NCBI GenBank assembly: GCA_964533585.1
Contig: CAZHMM010000003.1
Location: 1 to 64,000, forward strand
Direction of reading: 5' to 3'
DNA length: 64,000 bases
From: Elioraea sp964533585
Lineage (GTDB): Bacteria; Pseudomonadota; Alphaproteobacteria; Acetobacterales; Acetobacteraceae
Positions 1-6,334 of the stretch are shown here, piece by piece. Numbering within the stretch: the first letter of the stretch is position 1; every line of letters starts with the position of its first letter. Under the pieces are notes generated by a model. That model was not told where the DNA came from. It made no database searches and worked only from the letters and a program-made list of their open reading frames with translations. The position numbers and the translations under genes were made by a program.

Positions 1-168
1 CTGGGCGAAGCGCGGGTCCGTGCGGCTGAGCGGCATGGGCGGGGGACATACCACGGGGGCGGGCCTGTGGATAACTCGCGCCGCACGCGGTGGTTGCCGG
101 CGATGGTCCGGTCCGCACTCCGGCCACCGGCTCGGTTCTGTGCCCCCGGTTGTGCCCCCGCTGATTTG
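1..168. other. Left flank outside the element, no gene recognised
   Basis: No coding region can be supported here. A 10-bp motif, TGTGCCCCCG, occurs twice (139-148 and 151-160) just outside the left att repeat. Short repeats beside an att site are often integrase arm sites, so this could be the edge of a second element lying further left. That is inference from a very short stretch. Confidence 0.35.
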
Positions 169-216
169 AGGTGGTGGGCGCACAAGGACTCGAACCTTGG
201 ACCCGCTGATTAAGAG
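169..216. repeat. Left attachment-site copy (48-bp direct repeat of tRNA-Lys 3' part)
   Basis: This 48-bp stretch is identical to 12349-12396 and covers the 3' part of the tRNA-Lys gene from the anticodon loop to CCA. After position 216 the sequence diverges from the tRNA, so this copy is only a remnant. Two such copies bracketing an integrase-bearing segment are the normal product of integration into a tRNA 3' end, and they set the element boundaries at 169 and 12396. Confidence 0.92.
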
Positions 217-367
217 AAAATGGATACGCAATTTTTGGTTCACTGCCTCCGCCTAAGCGAGGCTTAGGGGATTGGCCGTAAACAATTGAATTACCTATCT
301 ATTGTTCACTACCCTCGCCCCTGAGCGCCGCCTCCATCCAACCAACTCGTTACGCCAAGCCGGCACT

Positions 368-390
368 TTTCTGTAGCGCCGGCGTAGCGC
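368..390. repeat. Left arm-type repeats (candidate integrase/Xis sites)
   Basis: Two GTAGCGC units start at 373 and 384, 11 bp apart, following TTTCT. The same arrangement recurs at 12315-12337 beside the right att site, with 22 of 23 positions identical. Matching short direct repeats near both attachment sites, about one helical turn apart, are expected for arm-type binding sites of a tyrosine recombinase. Function is inferred from position only. Confidence 0.6.
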
Positions 391-444
391 AGACAGCAGT
401 AAGTGGGTATAACTGCTGCCGTCTCCATCCGGGAACGTACTGCC

Positions 445-1836
445 ATGCCAAGCATTGAGTTGAACAACGCGACGATCGCCGAAACGCACCGTCAGGCTGC
501 TGCGGCAGGGAAGCGTATCGAGGTCACGGATGCACGCTGCCGCGGCTTACGGCTCGCGGCGAGCCCGCACGGGCGCGATGCGTCTACCTGGTACTTGGTC
601 ACCCGGGCCGGCGCTGGCGTGCAGCGTCACAAGATCGGCGATCTTCGGGACATCGGCCTTGCCGATGCGCGAAAGACGGCCGACGCATGGCGCGTGCGCA
701 TCATCCGCGATGGCTGGAACCCGACCGCGGAGCGGAAAGAGAAGCGCGAAGCGGCCTTCCGCGACATGCGAGCAAAACACGGCGGGCTCGACACGATGAA
801 CGCCCTTCTGACGGAATATTACGATCTCAGTACTGTCGGTAAAGCCAAGCGGTCCGCACAGGATGCCCGCCGCGGCATCGGCCGCGTGTTCGCATCGCTG
901 GTCGAGCGCCCGCTTGACGGGCTGACGTGGCGGGACTTTCAGGCTGCGGCGGAGACCTACCCTGCCCCGCACCAAGCCAGCGCGGCCGTCCGCTACCTTC
1001 GCCCGGTGCTGCGTTGGTGCGCACGCGCCATCTCGCCCGACAAACTGCCACCGGGCGCTTCCGAGCGACTGGAAACAATGGCCCGCCTCCTCAAACCGCC
1101 GGCCAAGCCGACAATGCGGGATCGCGCGCTGACAGACGACGAGTTGAAGGCCCTCCTCCCGTTGCTCTGGACCAGCACACGCGAGCAGTACCGCGTGATC
1201 CTGTTCGCACTGCTTACGGGCACGCGGAAGAACGAAGCCGCGGGGGCACGCTGGGGCGAGGTCAACCTAGAGCGCGCGGAATGGACCATCCCGAGTGCAC
1301 GAATGAAGGGCAAGCGCGCGCACCTTGTCCCCCTCTCGCGTGAGGCGGTGGACCTGCTGCACCGCCTTCGGTCGGACGAGGCGGAACCCGATCCCGAGAC
1401 GCTGGTCTTCCCCACGCGATACGGCAACGCCGCATCGAATTGGAATGAAGCCGTGGAAGACCTCCAAGACGCGAGCGGCACCACGGCTTGGAGCATCCAC
1501 GACACGCGCCGCACGCTGGCGACCTGGCTCGCCCGTCGGGGCGTGCAGCCCCATATCCGAGAAGCCTGCCTTGGGCACGTTGTCGGCACCAAGCTGGAAC
1601 GGACCTACAACCTCTATGACTATGCGGCGGAGAAGCGCGCGGCCATTGCCGCCTGGGGCGAGCATCTGGCGGCGCTGCATCACCAAGGCGTCTTCGCTCC
1701 GGGCGACCTAAAGGCCGACGCAGCCGCAGCCGCGCGGATCGCCGCACGCAAAACGGAACGAGCGGCAAAGGCCCGTGCATGGCACGACAAGGCCAAGCAG
1801 CGGGCGGCCGCGATGAAAGCCCGGGCGGCCGCTTGA
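445..1836 (+). CDS. int: Tyrosine recombinase / P4-type integrase
   Basis: This integrase should insert and excise the element at tRNA-Lys. It has about 463 residues, usual for the P4 family, with an N-terminal DUF4102-like arm-binding region, a central SAM-like core-binding domain and a C-terminal catalytic domain. Visible catalytic motifs are TGTRKNEA (first Arg), HDTRR (His-x-x-Arg), LGHVVG (second His) and ERTYNLYDY, which carries the nucleophilic Tyr. The C-terminus is an Ala/Lys-rich tail. I chose ATG 445 because GGGAA lies 9 bases upstream and the DUF4102 region starts right after it; an in-frame GTG at 403 would add 14 unconvincing residues. The gene reads into the element from the end distal to the intact tRNA, which is unusual, since most tRNA-integrated islands keep int next to the tRNA. 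Confidence 0.93.
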   Translation: MPSIELNNATIAETHRQAAAAGKRIEVTDARCRGLRLAASPHGRDASTWYLVTRAGAGVQRHKIGDLRDIGLADARKTADAWRVRIIRDGWNPTAERKEKREAAFRDMRAKHGGLDTMNALLTEYYDLSTVGKAKRSAQDARRGIGRVFASLVERPLDGLTWRDFQAAAETYPAPHQASAAVRYLRPVLRWCARAISPDKLPPGASERLETMARLLKPPAKPTMRDRALTDDELKALLPLLWTSTREQYRVILFALLTGTRKNEAAGARWGEVNLERAEWTIPSARMKGKRAHLVPLSREAVDLLHRLRSDEAEPDPETLVFPTRYGNAASNWNEAVEDLQDASGTTAWSIHDTRRTLATWLARRGVQPHIREACLGHVVGTKLERTYNLYDYAAEKRAAIAAWGEHLAALHHQGVFAPGDLKADAAAAARIAARKTERAAKARAWHDKAKQRAAAMKARAAA

Positions 1837-2542
1837 ATGGGGGTCCCTACGCGCGAGGGGTCCCTACGCTCGCAGCCGCCCGACCGGGCAGTGCCCCTCC
1901 GGAAATGTTGGTCGCTGCCTCGCGCGCGTAGGCGCTGCCTGTCCGCATTGTTGACATCGGTCCTTACGCGCGGGCGAGCACGCCAATCTTTCGTGGGGGT
2001 TCCCCATAAACCATAGGGGGTCCCTGGAAAAACCCGGGGTGTGGGTCTTCATCCGCTGCTGGTGGAAAGGAAGTCTCGGCAGTTCTGCTAGGCTTCGGCA
2101 ACGAAAGCAGCCGCCGGCCAGTTTTCCGCGTGGCTCCGCTTCGCTCCGCCACAACCGTTCATCGTGCGCGCGGTCGATGCCGTTTCGTATCGACACCAAG
2201 GCACGATAGCCGGAGACGGGAGGCCCGCTCCGGCCGTGCCGGCCCTCTGCCGGGAACCCTCGCCCCCTTTCGCACCTGGGCGGCGCCAGAGATTGTCGCC
2301 ATCGCCAAACGTTCTTCGTGCTCAACATGAACCAAAGACGCACGCGCCGCATATTCCGCGCGGCCAATCGGCCCGTTTCGGTCTCATTTTCAGTTGATGC
2401 GGTATTCGGTTACCGCATGACGGGGATCGATCCGTTTGCTTTCGTCTAGTGCTGACGGGCAACGGCGGTTGCCACGGGGGCCGGCAGCGCAACGGCCGGC
2501 AGGCTGCCCCACCGGCCGCTCCCGCGGGCGGGGGACACGGGC
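1837..2542. other. Non-coding stretch with TCCCTACGCGCG-like repeats
   Basis: I see no convincing gene in these 700 bases. Directly after int, GGGTCCCTACGC occurs at 1841-1852 and 1858-1869. A variant, TCCTTACGCGCG, lies at 1961-1972, and an inverted CGCGCGTAGG at 1923-1932. A further GGGGGTCCCTGG sits near 2016-2027. The repeats could be binding sites for an element protein (excisionase or replication factor), but nothing in the sequence proves this. The open frames here have atypical composition and no recognisable domain. Confidence 0.4.
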
Positions 2543-3154
2543 TCAGGCAGCGGCGCGCATCTCCCGGGCGACCCGCTGCACAACGGATGTTCCGCAGCCG
2601 AGGGCCTTGGCCGTGGCGAGGATGCCCTTGCCGGCAGTCAGCATCTCGCGCGCCTCGGTCTCAATCTCGGCAGGCACCTTCGGGCGGCCGCAATGCACTC
2701 CCTTCGCCTTGGCCCGTGCGATCCCGGCCCGCACCCGGTCCACGATCACGCTCCGCTCTAGCTCGGCGAAGACGGAGGCCATGTGCAGCATCGCCCGGCC
2801 CGTAGGGGTAGTGCCGTCCGCGCCTTCGCGCAGAGAGAACAGGCGCACTCCGGCTTGATCGAGGTCCCGCAGCGCGGTTGCCACGTCCGCGACACTTCGC
2901 CCCAAGCGATCAAGCGCGGCGACCATCAGCACATCAAACCGACCGCGCACCGCATCCGTCATCGCACCATCGAAGCCGGGTCGCTGCGCGCGCCCCTTCG
3001 CGCCTGAGATGCCGTTGTCGGCATACTCGCCCGTGACCTGCCAGCCGCGCCGCTCGGCTTCCTCCCGGAGCGCGAGGCGCTGGTTTTCGGTGGTCTGCCC
3101 GTCCGTCGAGACCCGGAGGTAGAGGGCTGCGCGGTGCGGCTTGCGGGGTGGCAT
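2543..3154 (-). CDS. Serine recombinase, resolvase/invertase family
   Basis: This 203-residue site-specific recombinase is of the small TnpR/Pin type. The N-terminal catalytic domain starts LYLRVSTDGQ with the nucleophile at Ser16, followed by ENQRLAL and DRLGRS, the usual active-site Arg and Asp segments. The family's helix E motif appears as MASVFAELERSVI. A C-terminal helix-turn-helix follows (ILATAKALGCGTSVVQRVAREM). The start at 3154 is fixed by a strong AAAGGAGG site. It points away from the next genes and stands alone. It may resolve multimers of an excised circular form or invert a segment, although I found no clear crossover-site pair. Having both a tyrosine and a serine recombinase on a 12-kb element is notable. 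Confidence 0.92.
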   Translation of the reverse strand: MPPRKPHRAALYLRVSTDGQTTENQRLALREEAERRGWQVTGEYADNGISGAKGRAQRPGFDGAMTDAVRGRFDVLMVAALDRLGRSVADVATALRDLDQAGVRLFSLREGADGTTPTGRAMLHMASVFAELERSVIVDRVRAGIARAKAKGVHCGRPKVPAEIETEAREMLTAGKGILATAKALGCGTSVVQRVAREMRAAA

Positions 3155-3498
3155 CGGGTTCCTCCTTTGTGGTGCTGACGGGAGGCTATCAGGCCCCCCT
3201 CTATACCACAAGAATTTCCTTTCCGTATGCCCCTTCGTTCCGCTCCCGACCCCAAGCAAGAGGCCGGTTTGCGGGCGACGAAACCGGCACCCTTTCCGTA
3301 TGGGGGTTGGAGGTATCCGACCGGCGGCGGCGCTGATCCTGACCGACAGAGCCCGCGCGGGGGGCACAAGAACAGCGGCAGGCGAAGCCGGCTCCAAAAC
3401 TGCACCACCTTGCCCGCGCCACACGGGTGCGGCCTGCACTCAGTTGCAGAATTCACAAGCAGGAAAGTAGCCCCAGACGGAGCCGAGCCGGTGCTTGT

Positions 3499-3594
3499 GT
3501 GTGGACCACCCCCGAGGCTGCCCCTTCCCTACTCGACCACGTGACAACGTTGCTGGTCGGCGCTGCGGTGCTGATCGTATGGCGGCGCAAGTGA
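3499..3594 (+). CDS. Possible single-pass membrane microprotein (31 or 17 aa)
   Basis: A very short frame starts at GTG 3499 (31 aa) or GTG 3541 (17 aa). It encodes TTPEAAPSLLDHV followed by a hydrophobic segment, LLVGAAVLIVW, and the basic end RRK. The design (short polar N-terminus, one membrane span, positive C-terminus) matches the predicted 38-aa protein at 3767, and the two share spaced residues (PE..A..LL....LL..G....L, then Arg/Lys). No good ribosome binding site is visible, so coding status is uncertain. Function is unknown. Confidence 0.3.
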   Translation: MWTTPEAAPSLLDHVTTLLVGAAVLIVWRRK

Positions 3595-3766
3595 TCGCTT
3601 GGGGGTCGGAAGCCTCTGCTGCATCAGTATGTGGAGCCTCCCCGGCCGGAAGTCGGGGGATATCCCCGAAATTCACCGGAATAGTCATCACATACCGACG
3701 CCGCCTATTCACTTGGACTCGGGAGATGCATAGGAAGAAGGCCGTCCCCTCGCTTGGAGTCGGCGC

Positions 3767-3883
3767 ATGCACGCCAGCATCACCATCGCCCCCGAGGTCG
3801 CCCTCGCACTACTCAATCTGCTGCCACTGCTGGCGGCCGGCGGCGGTTGGCTCTGGTGGCAGCGACGGCGGCGCCGATCCTGA
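3767..3883 (+). CDS. Predicted single-pass membrane microprotein (38 aa)
   Basis: The start is ATG 3767, with TGGAG 7 bases upstream. The protein begins MHASITIAPE, continues with a leucine/alanine-rich hydrophobic segment of about 20 residues (VALALLNLLPLLAAGGGWLW), and ends QRRRRRS, a strong positive-inside signal. It looks like a tiny inner-membrane protein with a cytoplasmic basic tail. Such proteins on mobile elements include toxins, holin-like and regulatory peptides, but nothing here identifies which. It lies between the resolvase and another membrane-protein gene. The coding call rests on the RBS, the hydropathy pattern and the resemblance to the frame at 3499. Confidence 0.45.
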   Translation: MHASITIAPEVALALLNLLPLLAAGGGWLWWQRRRRRS

Positions 3884-4038
3884 CAGCCGCCCATGTTGTA
3901 AAGAGATCGTGCGGCTTCCCGCGCACAGGGCATGCCGCGGCGGCGGGATTTCCGTTGCAGCACCACGGTCAATTCACGGATACAGGCCAGTGATCGGAGC
4001 GCGGTGACGCGCCTGGGGCGAATGGAGGGGCCACGGTA

Positions 4039-4620
4039 ATGCCTGCCGATTGGAACGATCCCGACAGACACTCCGCCTCTGCCCGGCTGATGGAGAACCT
4101 AGAACAACAGATTTCGTCCAAAGATACCACCATAACTAACATAAATATTGTCAGCATTTTGGCGGTTATTCTATCAGTATCCTTCTTCCTTTATCCGAAT
4201 AGACATGACCCCTCTGAGGCTTCGGCGCGGGACTTCTTCCTAAGTGGCTTCCCATTCATGGGGGCGCTTTTTGGCCTCTGGTATGCCCGCGCTATGAAAG
4301 CCGACATTGCCCGTCTGCGTCTGCAACTTGACGCGGAACGGGCCGCAGCCCGTCACCGCCGCTTGATCAAGCTGCCGCCACCAACAGACGTGGCGACGGA
4401 CATCGCCCGCAAAGTGGCGCGGCCCGGTCTTGCTGGCAGCCCGTCCCACACACTCACGCATCAAACCCACGTCTACGCCGTGATGGACGCCATTGAAGGA
4501 GAGGCGCTGCGCGGGCGCATGCCGATCGATGCGGATTGGCGGAGCCGCGCCGAGCGCGAGGCGCGGCGCATCCTCCTGGAAGCTGCCGAGCGTGAAGCCG
4601 GCCAGCGTACCCAAGCCTGA
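4039..4620 (+). CDS. Two-TM membrane protein of unknown function
   Basis: This is a 193-residue protein I do not recognise. After a short N-terminal region there are two hydrophobic segments, around residues 36-51 (IVSILAVILSVSFFLY) and 68-83 (FFLSGFPFMGALFGLWYA). A charged, probably coiled-coil stretch (MKADIARLRLQLDAERAAAR) and an Arg/Glu-rich helical C-terminus follow. GGAGG lies about 11 bases before ATG 4039; Met18 (MENLEQQ) is an alternative start. The first 60 codons are clearly richer in A/T than neighbouring genes, suggesting a separate origin from the rest of the element. It stands alone between non-coding stretches and could be a cargo gene. Confidence 0.75.
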   Translation: MPADWNDPDRHSASARLMENLEQQISSKDTTITNINIVSILAVILSVSFFLYPNRHDPSEASARDFFLSGFPFMGALFGLWYARAMKADIARLRLQLDAERAAARHRRLIKLPPPTDVATDIARKVARPGLAGSPSHTLTHQTHVYAVMDAIEGEALRGRMPIDADWRSRAEREARRILLEAAEREAGQRTQA

Positions 4621-5255
4621 GTAGCCCATGCCTCACGCCGAGGCTGGTCCCGCGAGAGGGATGCACCGGCGCGACATAGGGCGCCGTAAGCACGCCCCGG
4701 GCCGCCGGGAGCGGTCATGCGGCGGCCGGTGCTGCCGCCACGCCAAGGAACCCGCCCCGCGCCGCTGCGGTTGCCGCAGGCGGCCCATTGGTCGTTTTCG
4801 GGCGTCCCGGCCGCACCCTATCGCGAGCGGGCGGCAGGACCCGCCCGGGAGGGGCGGTAGAGAGTAGCGGGCGCCCCCATACGCTGACGGGGCAGAAACG
4901 GCCCGGGCGCACCCTGCACAGCCCTAGGCTGCCCGGCATGGCCGGAAGTGGGCTGACTGCGCCTCTCCCTACAGGAACGCGCTGAAACCCGGACCGCGCT
5001 CCGCCATTAGGTCCGTTTCGGCCTAAACAAGGCCCGTCTCCTGCCCGCCGAGGGGGGCGCCCGGCCGCGCGGAGCCGTACAGTGCAGTCGAGAACAGACA
5101 CTACCGAATTACGGGACCTGGCCAACAAACCAGCATGGCTTTTCGAGACTTAGCCAACAAACGAGGCGGCACCGCACTCTAGAGTCAACAACTCGGGGGC
5201 GGATCACGCCTTCCGGCTGTAGTTGGCCCGTTTCTCCGCCGCGAGGGGTGCTTAT
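4621..5255. other. Non-coding stretch, no gene seen
   Basis: About 630 bases between the two-TM protein gene and the repeat array. Open frames exist on both strands but have no recognisable domains, no good ribosome binding sites and proline/arginine-rich composition typical of GC-rich non-coding DNA. I see no RNA gene or clear terminator. Confidence 0.5.
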
Positions 5256-5523
5256 GTCGCCACTGTCGCCACTTGTCGCCACCCCCTGGAGACGTACAAC
5301 TCATTGATTTGCTTAGTGAAAATGGCTTATGTCGCCATGTCGCCACCTTCCTATAATAGGCGTTTGACATATATTTTTATTGGTAGCGAATAATATACTT
5401 CTCTCTCTGTATTTTCCTGGGAAAGTGGCGACAATGGCGACATAGGCGAAAAGATCAATGAAATCAAATGGTTAGCTGTCGCCCTCCCCCCAGCGACAAG
5501 TGGCGACATGGCGACATGGCGAC
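5256..5523. repeat. Mirrored GTCGCCA iteron array around an AT-rich core (candidate origin)
   Basis: Five GTCGCCA units at 5256, 5265, 5275, 5331 and 5339 are followed by about 80 AT-rich bases (5346-5425). Five inverted copies (TGGCGAC) follow at 5426, 5435, 5501, 5509 and 5517. Copies within each cluster are 8-10 bp apart, about one per helical turn. The core includes the near-palindrome CCTATAATAGG (5350-5360) and TTGACA (5364-5369). Short iterons flanking an AT-rich unwinding region are the usual layout of a Rep/primase-dependent origin. The DUF3987 primase-like gene 0.8 kb downstream is the obvious partner. An operator array for divergent transcription is the alternative. Confidence 0.6.
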
Positions 5524-5589
5524 ATAGGCGGGCGACAAGAGAAACCCGAAGGAACGGGCCAATCCTGAGCCGGAGGCGCGCCCCGCCTT

Positions 5590-5960
5590 GCCTGCCAGCC
5601 GCTTCCTGCCCCGCCGCTCGGCCCTGCGCCGCCGCGGGCCACTCCCTGACCGCCTGCCGCTCCGCCCGAGGCTCCCCTGGGCTCCCCTGGGCTCCCCTGG
5701 GTCTCCCTGCCCACCACGGGGGCTCTCCGCCGGCCGCCCCCGGACCATTCCCTGCCCTCCCCGGGCCAGCGCCGCCGCTGCCTGCTGCCCTGCCGCTGCC
5801 CTGCTGCCCTGCTGCCCTGCCGGCCTCCCTGGGCTCCCCGCTGCTCCCTGCCGCTCCCCCTGGGCCTCCCTGGCACCACGGGGGCTTCCACGGGGGCTTG
5901 CCCCCCGGCGGGGGGCCGCCCCGGGGGCACTCCCTTGCCCGCCGTGGGCCGTTCCCTGAC
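5590..5960. repeat. Low-complexity, strand-asymmetric C-rich tract
   Basis: The plus strand is strongly pyrimidine-biased, with three exact tandem copies of GCTCCCCTGG at 5671-5700 and many CTGCCCTG and CTCCCTGG units. CACCACGGGGGCT occurs near 5714 and is closely repeated near 5872. Long open frames on both strands here are Pro/Gly/Arg-rich artefacts of this composition. The complementary strand has many G-runs and could form G-quadruplexes. No protein or RNA gene can be supported. Confidence 0.55.
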
Positions 5961-6019
5961 CCGCGGGCCGCCCGCCCGGGGGAATGTCTAAAATTATGGA
6001 CCGTGCGGCCAAACGAAAA

Positions 6020-6053
6020 CGCCCCGAGGCCGAAGCCCCGGGGCGCTGTTTTT
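6020..6053. terminator. Intrinsic terminator, probably bidirectional
   Basis: CGCCCCG (6020-6026) pairs with CGGGGCG (6039-6045) around a GC-rich inner stem with a CGAA turn, followed by TGTTTTT on the plus strand. The other side carries AAACGAAAAC, giving a T-run on the minus strand too. No protein gene precedes it on the plus strand for 1.4 kb, so it may end a non-coding transcript from the origin-like region or insulate the primase operon. Confidence 0.75.
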
Positions 6054-6244
6054 CGCAGAGGAAGATGACTGTAACCGCCGGACGGCGGCCCCGCGGGTGC
6101 CAAGCCGCGGGAAGATGATCTTATCAGGATCGCACGCAAGGCTCAAGGCCATGCCATGCGCCTGTAGCATCGCTCTAACTCGTTGTCAGACCAAAGAAAA
6201 GTCGGCTTTTCGGGTCGTAGTCGGAAGCGTCAAGTTCGATGGTT

Positions 6245-6292
6245 GCATGGAGCCATGCGCTTATGATATGGTGATCATGCGTTGTGCGCATG
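6245..6292. promoter_or_regulatory. Two CATG-type palindromes upstream of the primase operon
   Basis: GCATGG-AG-CCATGC (6245-6258) and CATGCG-TTGTG-CGCATG (6276-6292) are perfect inverted repeats, 30 bp apart, immediately before the primase-like gene at 6335. Their number, spacing and position fit operators for a dimeric repressor controlling the replication operon. No repressor gene is recognisable on the element, so the binding protein is unknown. Confidence 0.5.
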
Positions 6293-6334
6293 ACGCGCCC
6301 CGGCCGCCAAGCCGGTTCGCAGGCAGAGGTACAG

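Noticed and set aside
5256..5523. CRISPR array
   Set aside because: Units are only 7 bp, the spacing is 8-10 bp, both orientations occur and no cas genes are present; an iteron array fits better.
5640..5960. Minisatellite or CRISPR-like repeat
   Set aside because: Only three exact tandem 10-mers; the rest is irregular low complexity.
5351..6139. Long open frames on both strands over the C-rich tract
   Set aside because: Extreme Pro/Gly/Arg composition, overlapping frames on both strands and no ribosome binding sites: an artefact of low-complexity GC-rich DNA.
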